A stretch of 64,000 nucleotides of DNA from NCBI RefSeq assembly GCF_015624425.1, contig NZ_CP049919.1, positions 2,418,001 to 2,482,000 on the forward strand, in the 5' to 3' direction. The notes under the pieces are model-generated. The model searched no databases, was not told where the DNA came from, and worked only from the letters and a program-made list of their open reading frames with translations. Numbering within the stretch: position 1 is the first letter of the stretch; the number at the start of each line of letters is the position of its first letter. Of this stretch, positions 19,367 through 28,900 are shown in pieces. The translations under genes and the position numbers were made by a program. Source of the stretch: Roseateles sp. DAIF2 (GTDB lineage: Bacteria > Pseudomonadota > Gammaproteobacteria > Burkholderiales > Burkholderiaceae_C).

Positions 19367-20374
19367 TCACAGCGCGGCGCTGGAGATCCGGATCTCCTCG
19401 CCCTCGACCTGCACCTGCAGGCCGAAGCCCGCATGCAGCAGGCGGGCGAAGGCCTCCACATTGCCGGCCTCGAACACGCCGCCGATGACGATGCGCGCGG
19501 CGGCCGCGTCCTGGATGACCAACTGCTTGCTGCCGTAGCGGTTGAACTGGCGCGCGGCCTCGGCCAGGCTGACCTCGTTGAGCACCAGCTTGCCCTGCAG
19601 CCAGCCCAGGCTGGCCGAGAGCTGCTGCGGCGAGACCTTGGTGACCAGCAGATTGCCGGCCTCGGCCAGCGCGGTGTCGGCGCGCGCCAGCACCGTGGCC
19701 CGGCCGCTGTGCTGCTCGGCCTGCACCTGCACGCGGCCCTCCAGCACGGCCACGCGCAGCTTGTCGCCGTCGCGGAACAGCGAGAACTTGGTGCCCAGCA
19801 CCGTCACCCGCTGCTTGCCGGCATGGATGACGAAGGGGCGCTGCGCGTCGTGGGCGATGTCGAAGAAGGCCTCGCCGCTGTCCAGCCAGACCTGGCGCGC
19901 CTGCGGCGTCACCTCGGTGCGCAGTTGGGTGGCGGTGTTCAGGGTCAGGCGCGAGCCGTCGGCCAGGGTGACCGACTCGCGCTGGCCGCGCGCGGTGGCG
20001 TAGTCCGTGGTCTGCGGCCGCGGGCCGATGAAGTTGAGCCCCAGCACCAGGGCCAGGGTCGCCAGGCCCAGGCCGGCGGCGGCATGCTGCAGCGGCGGCC
20101 GCGCCAGCCAGGCCCAGCCGGCGCGGCGCGGCGGCAGCAGGGGCGGGGGCGGCTTGAAGGCCGGCGCGGCGCCTTGCAGCGCGCGCAGGCGGTCGGCACG
20201 CTGCCAGGCCCGGTCCAGGCGCAGGAAGGCGACGCGGTGCGCCGTCGCGGCGCCCAGCCAGGTGTCCAGTTCGGCCTGGCGTGCGGGCGACAGCTGCCCC
20301 TCGCCGCGGTCGCGCTCGGCGATCCAGTCGGCCGCACGGGCCTCGATCTCAGTCAGTTGATGGTTCTTTGTCAT
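19367..20374 (-). CDS. FecR-family anti-sigma/sigma-regulator
   Basis: Single-pass inner-membrane regulator of 335 residues. The N-terminal cytoplasmic domain (ARAADWIAERDRGEGQLS...LDTWL) is the sigma-binding DUF4880-type part. One transmembrane helix lies around residues 95-115. The periplasmic part starts GQRESVTLADGSRLTLNTATQL, the FecR core, and ends with an STN-like subdomain (AARQFNRYGSKQLVI). In the Fec pathway this protein relays the signal from a TonB receptor's STN domain to the sigma factor. Its start overlaps the sigma gene stop by 4 bp. The only STN-bearing receptor in the window is 14 kb away at 34.05 kb, the likely partner. Confidence 0.93.
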   Translation of the reverse strand: MTKNHQLTEIEARAADWIAERDRGEGQLSPARQAELDTWLGAATAHRVAFLRLDRAWQRADRLRALQGAAPAFKPPPPLLPPRRAGWAWLARPPLQHAAAGLGLATLALVLGLNFIGPRPQTTDYATARGQRESVTLADGSRLTLNTATQLRTEVTPQARQVWLDSGEAFFDIAHDAQRPFVIHAGKQRVTVLGTKFSLFRDGDKLRVAVLEGRVQVQAEQHSGRATVLARADTALAEAGNLLVTKVSPQQLSASLGWLQGKLVLNEVSLAEAARQFNRYGSKQLVIQDAAAARIVIGGVFEAGNVEAFARLLHAGFGLQVQVEGEEIRISSAAL

Positions 20375-20952
20375 TGTGTTTTCCGTCCCTTTCGCAGCGG
20401 CGCCGCGACGCCGGGCGCCGCGTTGCTGCTGCCCTGCCCCGCGGACTGCAGCGCCTGTGCCAGGGCGCGCACGCCCTTGGAGACCTGGCGCTCCACCGTG
20501 TCCTCGGTGATGCCCATGCGCGAGGCGACCTCCCGCTGCGACAGCCCTTCGATCTTGCGCAGCTCGACCACCTCCCGACAGCGCGCCGGCAGCAGGTTCA
20601 GCGCCAGCTGCAGCAGCTTCAGCTCGCTGCGCGCGGCCAGGTGGCGTTCCGGGCTCAGCTCGTCCAGGGTCGGCACCAGCGCCTCGATGTCGGCATAGGT
20701 CTCGATCGAGACGATCTGCGCATGCCGGGCGCGGTCGATCAGCAGATTGCGCGCGGTCGTCAGCACGAAGGCCTGGGCCGATTCGGGCTTGCAGCGCGCG
20801 CAGCCGTCGTAGACGCGGGCATAGACCTCCTGGCGCAGATCGGGGATCTCGTCCATATCGCGCCAGTTGCGGCGCAGGAAGCGCTCCAGCATGGCCTCCT
20901 GGGGCAGCACCTCGTCCACGAACCAGGCGTTCAACTCATCGGTGTTCAACAC
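20371..20952 (-). CDS. FecI-type ECF sigma factor
   Basis: ECF sigma factor of 193 residues. Region 2 includes DMDEIPDLRQEVYARVYD and TTARNLLIDRAR; region 4 includes LPARCREVVELRKIEGLSQREVASRMGITEDTVERQVSKGVRAL, a helix-turn-helix for -35 recognition. It lacks region 3 and is followed by fecR with a 4-bp overlap, so this is a cell-surface-signalling pair. A promoter element of the same kind as those before the peptidase operons lies on its own upstream strand (21010-21033), which predicts positive autoregulation. The last about 20 residues are a basic tail. Confidence 0.93.
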   Translation of the reverse strand: MLNTDELNAWFVDEVLPQEAMLERFLRRNWRDMDEIPDLRQEVYARVYDGCARCKPESAQAFVLTTARNLLIDRARHAQIVSIETYADIEALVPTLDELSPERHLAARSELKLLQLALNLLPARCREVVELRKIEGLSQREVASRMGITEDTVERQVSKGVRALAQALQSAGQGSSNAAPGVAAPLRKGRKTQ

Positions 20953-21009
20953 GGCTCCTCATGCCGGCGGAGCTTGCCACGATCTGTGGACGAGGTCCGC
21001 CTGCAACTT

Positions 21010-21033
21010 AAGACGAAGCAGGCGCGGAAATCC
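21010..21033 (-). promoter_or_regulatory. Predicted ECF promoter of the sigma-fecR operon (P4)
   Basis: Read on the minus strand: GGATTT, 12 bases, CGTCTT. It shares GCATACCGGA around the -35 with the promoter at 33907-33930, and the run TCCGCGCCTGC between the boxes with the promoter at 21099-21122. It ends about 58 bases before the sigma-factor start codon. Confidence 0.6.
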
Positions 21034-21070
21034 GGTATGCGCGCCGCAAAGATTTTCTGGGCGCCCGAAT

Positions 21071-21080
21071 GGCCTAGGTG
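21071..21080. promoter_or_regulatory. CCTAGG box between two divergent ECF promoters
   Basis: GGCCTAGGTG lies between the minus-strand promoter at 21010-21033 and the plus-strand promoter at 21099-21122, followed by two free bases, TAC and then CCGAG one base later. The same ten bases and the same downstream pattern occur at 33948-33957 in the other divergent control region, also between two such promoters. CCTAGG is palindromic and rare in high-GC genomes. Possible operator; the binding protein is unknown. Confidence 0.4.
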
Positions 21081-21098
21081 GATACCCGAGGGTGGCGC

Positions 21099-21122
21099 GG
21101 AAATCCGCGCCTGCCCCGTCTT
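21099..21122 (+). promoter_or_regulatory. Predicted ECF promoter of the S12 hydrolase-dgcN-dgcA operon (P1)
   Basis: GGAAAT, 12 bases, CGTCTT, then GATAGGGCAGCAG. The -10 box and the bases after it match the promoter at 33907-33930 (CGTCTAGATAGAGGAGC) and the AGCAG position matches the one at 33987-34010. The predicted transcript would start about 25 bases before the ATG at 21155. Confidence 0.62.
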
Positions 21123-21154
21123 GATAGGGCAGCAGAACCACGCTTTCTTCTTCC

Positions 21155-22819
21155 ATGCCCACCTCCCCAGCCCCCGATGCCTCCGGATCCCGCCTCGCCG
21201 CCCTGGATGCGCTGTTCGCCCCCTGGTGCCGCAGCGATGCGCCGGGCCTGGTGGTCGGCGTGGCGCAGCAGGGCCGCTGCGTCTACCGCCGCGGCTTCGG
21301 CCTGGCCAGCGTCGAGTCGGGCCTGACCAATACGCCCTCGACGCGCATGCGCATCGGCTCGACCAGCAAGCAGTTCACCTGCCTGGCCGCGCTGCTGCTG
21401 GCCGAGGAGGGACGGCTGGACATCGACGCCAGCGTGCGCCGCTATCTGCCCGGGCTGCCCGTGGTGGGGCCGGAGCCGAGCCTGCGCCAGCTGATGAGCC
21501 ATACCAGCGGCTACCGCTGCTACCTCGACCTCGGCTTCATCGCCGAGGGCCTGGCGATCAAGCCGGCCGGCGTGGCCTGGGCCGTGCAGCGGCGCCAGCG
21601 CGCGGCCAACTTCGCGCCCGGCACCGAGGTGATCTATTGCAACAGCGGCTACCAGCTGCTCTCCAGGGTGATCGAGGAGGTGGCCGGCCAGCCCTTCGAG
21701 CGGTTCCTGCAGCAGCGCATCTTCGCGCCGCTGGGCCTGCGCGACACCGCTTCGGTGCCCAGCGATTTCGAGCTGCATCCGGGCACCGCCACCCTGCACA
21801 TGCCCAGGCCGGAGGGCGGCGGCTGGCGGCGCGGCATCTTCCCGACCGAGGAGCTGCGCGGCGAGGGCGCGATGGTCTCCACGATCGACGACATGCTGCG
21901 CTGGCTGGCCCATCTGCGCGCGCCGCAGAAGATCGTGGGCAGCGCGGCCAGCTGGGCGCAGATGCTGGCGCCGACGACGCTGGCCAACGGCCATGTCAGC
22001 CCCTACGGCCTGGGCCTGATGCGGCACGACTACCGCGGTGTCGAGGTGATCCACCATGCGGGCGCGGTGATGGGCGGCAACAGCCAGATGCTGAGCGTGC
22101 CGAGCCGGGCACTGGACATCATGATCATCAGCAATGGCGCGCCCTGCAGCCCGCGCGAGCTGGCGCTGCGCATCGTCGATCTGATGCTCGGCGAGCAGGA
22201 GCTCGGCGCCGCGCAGCCGTTGGCCGCGGCCGAGCGTTTTGCGCCGCTGCTGGGCCGGCGCTACCGCGGTCGCGACAGCGGCCTGGTGTTCGGCTTCGCC
22301 CGCGCCGGCCGGGGCGATGCGCTCGGTCTGAGCCTGCTGGAGGGCGTCCCGATGCCGCTGCGCGACCAGGGCGCGCACCTGTGCAAGCCCTTCGAGGAGG
22401 GCGGCATCGGGCAGTTCTTGCTGCCGACCGAGCCTCTGGCCGGCGAGGTGCCGCCGCCATGGCTGGACCTGATCGTCTCCGGCCGCCGCGAAAGCTGCGA
22501 GCTGCTGCCCGCGACCCCGCCGGCCCAGGCTGGCGTGTCGCTGCTCGGCCGCTACCGCTGCGCCGATCTCGATGCCGAGGCGCGCATCGAGACCGACGGC
22601 GAGCGACTGCTGCTGCAGATCCGCGCCGCCTATGGCGGCAACCGCTTCGCGCTGCAGGCCCTGTCGGCCGAGGTGTTCGGCTGCCAGGCCCTGGATCTGC
22701 CGCTGGCCCAAGGCGGCAATGCGGTGCTGCGCGCTAGCCATGAGGCCGCCCGCGTCAGCGGATTTTTCCTCGACACGCCGCGCACCCGCCATCTGGCCTT
22801 CGAGCGCTGCGGCGATTGA
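21155..22819 (+). CDS. S12-family serine hydrolase, MlrB/D-aminopeptidase-like (paralogue 1)
   Basis: Predicted 554-residue serine hydrolase of the beta-lactamase/DD-peptidase fold. The catalytic Ser69-x-x-Lys72 is in GSTSKQF, Tyr161-x-Asn163 in YCNSGYQ, and the third motif is HHAGAVMGG. After the about 370-residue catalytic domain comes a C-terminal lipocalin-like region (LLGRYRCADLDAEARIETDGERLLLQI) as in D-aminopeptidases and microcystinase B (MlrB, about 540 residues). MlrB cuts linear microcystin; other family members are D-stereospecific amidases. No signal peptide, so cytoplasmic. First gene of a three-gene operon with dgcN and dgcA. Its two close paralogues are at 32.1-33.8 kb and 37.9-39.6 kb. 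Substrate unproven. Confidence 0.87.
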   Translation: MPTSPAPDASGSRLAALDALFAPWCRSDAPGLVVGVAQQGRCVYRRGFGLASVESGLTNTPSTRMRIGSTSKQFTCLAALLLAEEGRLDIDASVRRYLPGLPVVGPEPSLRQLMSHTSGYRCYLDLGFIAEGLAIKPAGVAWAVQRRQRAANFAPGTEVIYCNSGYQLLSRVIEEVAGQPFERFLQQRIFAPLGLRDTASVPSDFELHPGTATLHMPRPEGGGWRRGIFPTEELRGEGAMVSTIDDMLRWLAHLRAPQKIVGSAASWAQMLAPTTLANGHVSPYGLGLMRHDYRGVEVIHHAGAVMGGNSQMLSVPSRALDIMIISNGAPCSPRELALRIVDLMLGEQELGAAQPLAAAERFAPLLGRRYRGRDSGLVFGFARAGRGDALGLSLLEGVPMPLRDQGAHLCKPFEEGGIGQFLLPTEPLAGEVPPPWLDLIVSGRRESCELLPATPPAQAGVSLLGRYRCADLDAEARIETDGERLLLQIRAAYGGNRFALQALSAEVFGCQALDLPLAQGGNAVLRASHEAARVSGFFLDTPRTRHLAFERCGD

Positions 22820-22857
22820 GCTCCCGGTTTCCTTTTCTTCTTTCGGATGTTCCCGAC

Positions 22858-23898
22858 ATGCTTGTATTGCGCAAACCCTATCTGATCTTCCTGGGCGACG
22901 TCGACTCGGCCGTCGACGCCAAGACCGCCCTCGGCGTGGTCGACTGGTGCCCCGACGATGTGCTGGGCGAACTGGCTTTTCCCGAGGCCCGGGTCAGCAC
23001 CGGCAAGCCGGCCCTGGGCATCGCCGCCGCGGCCGCGGCCGGCGCGGGCTCGCTGCTGATCGGCATCGCGCCGGTCGGCGGCCGGCTGCCCGCGCATTGG
23101 CTGCCCAGCCTGCTGGAGGCGGTGCGCGCGGGGCTGGACATCGTCAGCGGCCTGCACCAGCGGCTGAGCGACATCCCCGAGCTTGCCGCCGCCGCCGCCG
23201 CGGCCGGCGTGCAGCTGCACGATGTGCGCCATGGCGCCTGGCCGCGCGTGACCGGCACCGGCCGCAAGCGCAAGGGACTGCGCCTGCTGACCGTCGGCAC
23301 CGACTGTGCGCTCGGCAAGAAGTACACCGCGCTGGCGCTGACCCGCGCGCTGCAGGCCCGCGGCCTGCCGGCGAGCTTTCGCGCCACCGGCCAGACCGGC
23401 GTGATGATCTCGGGCAGCGGCGTGGCGATCGACGCGGTGGTGTCCGACTTCGTCGCCGGCGTGGCCGAGCAGCTCTCGCCGGACAACGAGCCCGACCATT
23501 GGGACGTGATCGAGGGGCAGGGCTCGCTGTTCCATCCCGCCTATGCCGGCGTCACCCTGGGCCTGCTGCATGGCTCGCAGCCCGACGCGCTGGTGCTGTG
23601 CCACCACGCCGGCCGGCAGCATATCGCCAGCCTGCCCGACTTTCCGACGCCGCCGCTGGCCGAGGCGATCGAGGCCTATCTGCGGGCAGGGCGCCTGACC
23701 AATGCGGCGGTGCGCTGCGTCGGCGTGAGCATCAATTCGTCCGCGCTGAGCGAGGACGAATGGCTGAGCTACCGCGCGCGCGTCGAGGCCGAACTGGGCC
23801 TGCCCGTCGTCGACCCGATGCGTGGCGGCGGCGTCGAGCGGCTGGCCGAAGCGATCCACCACAACCACCACCAGGAGTTTTCCGATCATGTCGCTTGA
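22858..23898 (+). CDS. dgcN: D-glutamate N-acetyltransferase, DUF1611 family
   Basis: Predicted 346-residue member of the DUF1611 family. DgcN of marine Pseudoalteromonas makes N-acetyl-D-glutamate from D-Glu and acetyl-CoA, the first step of a D-Glu catabolic route. Family blocks are all visible: RKPYLIFLGDV at the start, GLDIVSGLHQRL, the P-loop-like VGTDCALGKKYTAL, RATGQTGVMISG, and DHWDVIEGQGSLFHP with LGLLHGSQPDALVLCHH. The ATG at 22858 gives the family N-terminus; a TTG 42 bp upstream is also in frame but less likely. It lies 38 bp after the hydrolase gene and overlaps dgcA by 11 bp, the usual dgcN-dgcA order. Confidence 0.9.
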   Translation: MLVLRKPYLIFLGDVDSAVDAKTALGVVDWCPDDVLGELAFPEARVSTGKPALGIAAAAAAGAGSLLIGIAPVGGRLPAHWLPSLLEAVRAGLDIVSGLHQRLSDIPELAAAAAAAGVQLHDVRHGAWPRVTGTGRKRKGLRLLTVGTDCALGKKYTALALTRALQARGLPASFRATGQTGVMISGSGVAIDAVVSDFVAGVAEQLSPDNEPDHWDVIEGQGSLFHPAYAGVTLGLLHGSQPDALVLCHHAGRQHIASLPDFPTPPLAEAIEAYLRAGRLTNAAVRCVGVSINSSALSEDEWLSYRARVEAELGLPVVDPMRGGGVERLAEAIHHNHHQEFSDHVA

Positions 23899-24874
23899 AT
23901 GCACGCTCACCGGCGAGAGCTGGCCCTTGCAGGAACCGTTCGAGATCTCGCGCGGCGTGATGACCGAGATCAAGGTCCTCGTCGTGCGCCTGGGCGATGG
24001 CCGCGGCCATAGCGGCTATGGCGAGGCCACCGGCGTGCCCTACAAGGGCGAGACGCAGGCTTCGATGACGGCCCAGATCGAGGCGCTGCGGCCGCGCCTG
24101 CATGCCGACCTGAGCAGCGCGGAGCTGATGAGCTGGCTGCCGCCCGGCGGGGCGCGCAACGCGCTGGACTGCGCGCTGTGGGACCTGCGCGCCAAGCAGG
24201 CCGGCCGGCGCGCCTGGCAGATGGCGGGGCTGGCGCGCGTCGAGCCGGTGCTGACGGCCTACACGATCGGCCTGGGCAGCGAGGCCGATGTGCGGCGCAA
24301 GATCCGCGCGGCGCGGCATCTGCCGATGCTCAAGCTGAAGGCCGATGCGACCCGACATCTCGACATGGTGCGTTTCGCGCGCGAGGAGCACCCGGCCGCG
24401 CGCCTGGTCGTCGATGCCAACCAGGCCTGGAGCCGCGCGCTGCTGGAGCGCATCCTGCCCGAGCTGCAGGCCCAGGGCGTCGAGCTGATCGAGCAGCCGG
24501 TCGAGCGCGGCACGGATGCCCAGCTCGACGGGCTGGTCTGCGCCATTCCGCTGGCCGCCGATGAGTCCTGCGTGGACCGCAGCTCGCTGCCGGCGCTGGT
24601 GGGCCGCTACCAATACGTCAACATCAAGCTCGACAAGTCCGGAGGCCTGACCGAAGCGCTGGCCCTGGCCCGCGAGGCCAAGGCGCTGGGTTTCGGGCTG
24701 ATGGTGGGCAATATGGGCGGCACCTCGTTGGCCATGGCACCGGCCCATCTGATCGCGCAGGACTGCAGCTATGTGGACCTCGACGGCCCGATGCTGATGA
24801 GCGCGGATCGCGCGCCGGCGATGCGCTACGAGGGCGCGATGCTGGAAGCGGCCGAGGCAGCGCTTTGGGGTTGA
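23888..24874 (+). CDS. dgcA: N-acetyl-D-glutamate racemase / dipeptide-epimerase-like enolase-superfamily enzyme
   Basis: Enolase-superfamily enzyme of 328 residues. The barrel motifs are KLKAD (Lys pair), VVDANQAW (Asp ligand), LIEQPV (Glu ligand), AADESC (Asp ligand) and NIKLDKSGG (second Lys base). This is the L-Ala-D/L-Glu epimerase subgroup, and DgcA, which racemises N-acetyl-D-Glu to N-acetyl-L-Glu, belongs to it. The 11-bp overlap with dgcN favours the DgcA role; muropeptide dipeptide epimerase is the alternative. Either way the substrate holds glutamate of D or L form. The deacylase expected to finish the route (N-acetyl-L-Glu to L-Glu) is not adjacent. Confidence 0.88.
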   Translation: MSLECTLTGESWPLQEPFEISRGVMTEIKVLVVRLGDGRGHSGYGEATGVPYKGETQASMTAQIEALRPRLHADLSSAELMSWLPPGGARNALDCALWDLRAKQAGRRAWQMAGLARVEPVLTAYTIGLGSEADVRRKIRAARHLPMLKLKADATRHLDMVRFAREEHPAARLVVDANQAWSRALLERILPELQAQGVELIEQPVERGTDAQLDGLVCAIPLAADESCVDRSSLPALVGRYQYVNIKLDKSGGLTEALALAREAKALGFGLMVGNMGGTSLAMAPAHLIAQDCSYVDLDGPMLMSADRAPAMRYEGAMLEAAEAALWG

Positions 24875-25322
24875 GCGCGAACCCGGCCGCTCGCACGTAG
24901 GAGCAGGAAGGAAGGCGCAGTCATGGCTGGTGCGGGAGCACTCGGCCATGGGCCGCCGCCCATCCGGAGCCGAGCCGCGGCTCGAATGACGGCGGTGCGA
25001 CCCAGGCCCGACATTCGATCGATTCGACTCGATCCCGTATGCCCGATCGGGCACGATGCCGACCCGCGCTGTCGTCTCAAAGTGGGACAAGACGAGCACC
25101 GTCAAGGCGGGCGATACCCCGATGAGCGCGAGGCAGACGGCCCGCGGCCGCGCCCTCCTAGGGTTAGCGATCTCCCTGATCCAGGGGGCGGTGAGCAACA
25201 TCGAAACCGAATCTCGGGCAACAGTTGGCTACCACATCGAGGCGACAACAGCCCCGGCGTAGTGTCCAAGCCCGACGGCGCATGCCGGACGGATCCAATC
25301 GCCACATATTGAGAGGAAGCCC
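24875..25322. other. Intergenic region with a 14-bp palindrome, no convincing gene
   Basis: This 448-bp stretch has open frames on both strands but with poor codon character and no homology I recognise. Its clearest element is the perfect palindrome TGCCCGATCGGGCA at 25040-25053. A GAGAGGAAG ribosome site just before 25323 serves the next gene. None of the ECF promoter elements found elsewhere in the island occurs here. Confidence 0.5.
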
Positions 25323-25973
25323 ATGACCCGCATCAAGATGAAACGCGCATTGGCTGCACTGGCGCTGGGCGCCGGTGCGAGCATCTCGACTCAGGCCAGC
25401 CCCGTCACCTTTGACGACATCCTGCCGCAAGGCTTCTCCGGTTCGTCGATCGTCAGTGGCGGCATCACGGTGACATCGTCCGGCGAGGGTTTCTCGAACG
25501 TCGATTCGGCCCTGGCCTATGGTGCGATTGCGCCCGACAACAGCACCGGCCAGTTCCTGGCCGCGCTGAACAACGATGCCATCACATTGGCCTTGGGCGG
25601 TGGGCGCTTCCTGGGCCTCGACGCGGCCTTCATCGCACCGGTGCCGATCGCGGCGGGAACCGCCGCCGGCATGCTGCAGATCGTCGCCACGACGGCGACC
25701 GGGATCATCTCCGACCAGTTCGATTTCGGCCTCTCCGGTGCCAATGGCGTCTGGAGCTTCTTTTCGATCGACACCGACCTGCTGGGCAGCAGCGCCGTGA
25801 CCTCGCTGACCCTGACGGCCTGCCTGTACGACGGCCTCGGCGGTTGCGTGCGCGACGCGTCGCTGTCGCAGTTCGGCATCGACAACCTGCGCGTCCCCGA
25901 GCCCGGCACGATCGGCCTGGTGCTCGCCGCGATCGGTCTGATGGCCGCCACCCGCCGCCGTCAATCCGTCTGA
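25323..25973 (+). CDS. PEP-CTERM surface protein
   Basis: Predicted exported protein of 216 residues. An N-terminal signal peptide (ALAALALGAGASISTQA) is followed by a beta-rich body of about 160 residues with no assigned function and, at the end, the sorting tail VPEPGTIGLVLAAIGLMAATRRR: the PEP motif, a hydrophobic helix and a basic cluster. Such tails are processed by an exosortase (EpsH/XrtA) during exopolysaccharide-linked secretion; no exosortase is in the window. The body has a few Cys (TACLYDGLGGC). It is only 25 bp upstream of the large subtilisin gene, so the two are probably cotranscribed. Confidence 0.88.
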   Translation: MTRIKMKRALAALALGAGASISTQASPVTFDDILPQGFSGSSIVSGGITVTSSGEGFSNVDSALAYGAIAPDNSTGQFLAALNNDAITLALGGGRFLGLDAAFIAPVPIAAGTAAGMLQIVATTATGIISDQFDFGLSGANGVWSFFSIDTDLLGSSAVTSLTLTACLYDGLGGCVRDASLSQFGIDNLRVPEPGTIGLVLAAIGLMAATRRRQSV

Positions 25974-25998
25974 CCAGTCCACCCACGAGGATCAGTCC

Positions 25999-28900
25999 AT
26001 GACCAGATATCACGTCGTGATCGGTTCTGTGCTGGCCGCCGCCGCCTTGTCGGCCGCCGCACAGTCCGCCCCCCGCAAGGGTTACATCGTCGAGCTGGCC
26101 GATGCGCCGGCCGCCGCCTATGAAGGCAGCGTCAGCGGCCTGGCGGCCACGCGTCCGGCCGCGGGCGCCAAGCTGAACGTCAACGCCAGCCATGTGGTGG
26201 CCTATCTGTCCTACCTGAACGGCAAGGCCGGCAGCGTGACGGCGGCCGTCCCCGCTGCGACGGTCTATCAACGCTATGGCGTGGCCTTCAACGGCTTCGC
26301 GGCCAAGCTGAGCGATGTCGAGCTGCAGAAGCTGCTGGCGACGCCGGGCGTCAAGGCCATCACCGCCGACGAGCCGAGCAAGCTCGACACCACCTACACG
26401 CCGAGCTATCTGGGCCTGACCGGCCCCAATGGCCTCTGGTCCAAGCTGGACGGCACCGGCCGCGCGCTGAAGGGCGAGGACATCATCATCGGCCATGTCG
26501 ACACCGGCGTCTGGCCCGAGGATCCGTCGTTCTCGGACAAGGTCGATGCCACCGGCAAGCCGGTGTCTTCGCATCTGCCCGGCACTGTGGTCTACGGCCC
26601 GCCGCCGGCCAAGTGGACCGGCACCTGCCAGGCCGGCAGCGGCTTCACCCCCAGCATGTGCAACAACAAGCTGATCGGTGCCCGCTACTTCAACGCCGGC
26701 TACAAGAGCTTCAACGGCAACTCCGCGTGGGCCTTCGAGTATCTCGATTCGCCGCGCGACGGCGACGGCCACGGCTCGCACACCTTGAGCACCTCGGGCG
26801 GCAACGAGGGCGTCTCGGCCCTGGTCGGCGGCGCCAGCGCCGTCTCCGGCATGTCGGGCATCGCACCGCGTGCCCGCGTCGCTTCGTACAAGGCCTGCTA
26901 CACCGCGGCCGGCGGCCGGGACGATCCGAACACGGGCTGCTACCCCTCCGACACCCTGGCGGCCGTCAACCAGGCCGTCGCCGACGGGGTCGATGTCATC
27001 AACTACTCGATCGGCGGTAGCCGGACGAGCTTTGCCGACGCGCTGCAGACGGCCTTCCGCGCCGCCGCCGCCGCCGGTGTCTACGTGTCGGCCTCGGCGG
27101 GCAACTCCAACGTCAACGGCGCCTCGACGGTGGCTCACATCAGCCCCTGGCTGATGACGGTGGGCAACTCGACGCACGACCGCTACACCGAGGCGATCGT
27201 CACGCTCGGCAACGGCGCCACCGCGCAGGGCGCGTCGTTCCAGAGCACCGGCCTGTCGGCCCAAGCCCTGGTCTGGTCGCGCAACTCTGGCTTCGGTGCA
27301 CCGGCGGCCCAGGGCTCGAACCAGGCGCTGTGCCTCGGCGCTGCCGATGGCGTGGCCGCGCTGCTCGACCCGGCCAAGGTCGGCGGCAAGATCCTGGTCT
27401 GCGACCGGGGTGGCAATGTGCTGGTCAACAAGGTGGCCAATGCCAAGGCCGCCGGAGCCGTCGGCGTGATCATCCTGAACACGCCAGCGTCGGCCAACAC
27501 CACGCCGCTGATCTCGGCCGTGCTGCCCACCGTGCATCTGCCGCTGGCGGCCTTTGCCGCCGTCACCGCCGAGGCCTCGTCGCCCACCGGCACGGCGGCC
27601 TTCGGTGCCGGCTTCCAGGTCGCCGGCGTCGTCTCGCCGGTCATGTCGGGGACCTCGTCGCGCGGCCCGAACCTGGCCGACCTGAACATCCTTAAGCCCG
27701 ATATCACCGCCCCAGGCACCGACATCATCGCGGCCTATATGAACCGCGATCTGACGCAGGCCGAGCGCGACGCCGTCGCGGCCGGCACGCTGATTCCTCC
27801 GCCCTGGGCCGAGATGATCTCCGGCACCTCGATGGCGAGCCCGCACTCGGCTGGCCTGGGCGCCTTGCTCAAGCAAGCCAATCCGGGCTGGTCGCCCTAT
27901 GCGATCAAGTCGGTGATCATGACCAGCGCCTTGCAGAACGTGAAGCTGGCCAACGGCGCGATCGACGCCAACCGCTGGGGCTTCGGCGCGGGCCACATCA
28001 ACCCGAACCAGGCGTTGGCGACCAAGGTCGTGTTCGACCAGACGAACGCCGATCATCTGGCCTATCGCAACGGCGCCTTGAGCGGCACGGCGCTGAACCT
28101 GGCCTCGATGACCGCGAGCAACGTCATCGGCATCCAGACCTTCACGCGCCGGCTGACCAACAAGGGCACGTCACCGCGCACCTACACGGCCAGCGCCAGC
28201 GTGCCGGGCTTCAGTACCGTCGTTACTCCGGCCAACTTCGTGATCGCTCCGGGCGCCACGCAGACCTTCACGGTCCAGCTGACGCGCACCACGGCGGCCA
28301 CGGCCACCTGGGTCTTCGGTGAGGTCGTGTTCGTCGGCGACGACGGCGTCAACCTGCGCAGCCCGGTGACGGTGCGGCCGCTGACCTTCGTCGGCAGCGC
28401 CAGCGTGACCGACACGCGGCCCGTCGGTACCAAGGTCTTCACGGTGGCAACCGGCTACAACGGAACGTTCAACATCCAGGCCAGTGGCATGGTGGCGGCG
28501 ACCCGGCTGGCCGGTAACGTGGCGCAGAACCAGTCGGTGTGCTTCCCGTTCGCGGTGCCGGCGGGCGCCAAGCAGCTGCGCGCGCAGCTGTTCGACAGCG
28601 AGACCGGCGGCGGCGGTGCGCGGGACATCGACCTGCGGGTGCTGCGCGCCGGCGCTGAGGTCGGCTCCAGCGGCGGGGTGACCTCCGAGGAGCTGGTCAT
28701 CCTCAACAACCCGACGGCGGATGCGAACTACCAGGTCTGCGCCGACGGCTACAACGCCCCGGTTGCCGGAGCTTCCAACTTCACGATCAACCTGTGGGTG
28801 GTGCCGGCCGTCACAACGCCGGCCAGCCTGAAGGCCTTCGGCCCGTCCACCGCGACGGCCGGCGGCACCGCTTCGGTGGGTCTGTCGTGGAACGTCGCGG

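Noticed and set aside
24923..25312. Open frame of 129 codons before the PEP-CTERM gene
   Set aside because: Pro/Arg-rich translation without domain or ribosome site; both strands are open here, so it is likely chance.
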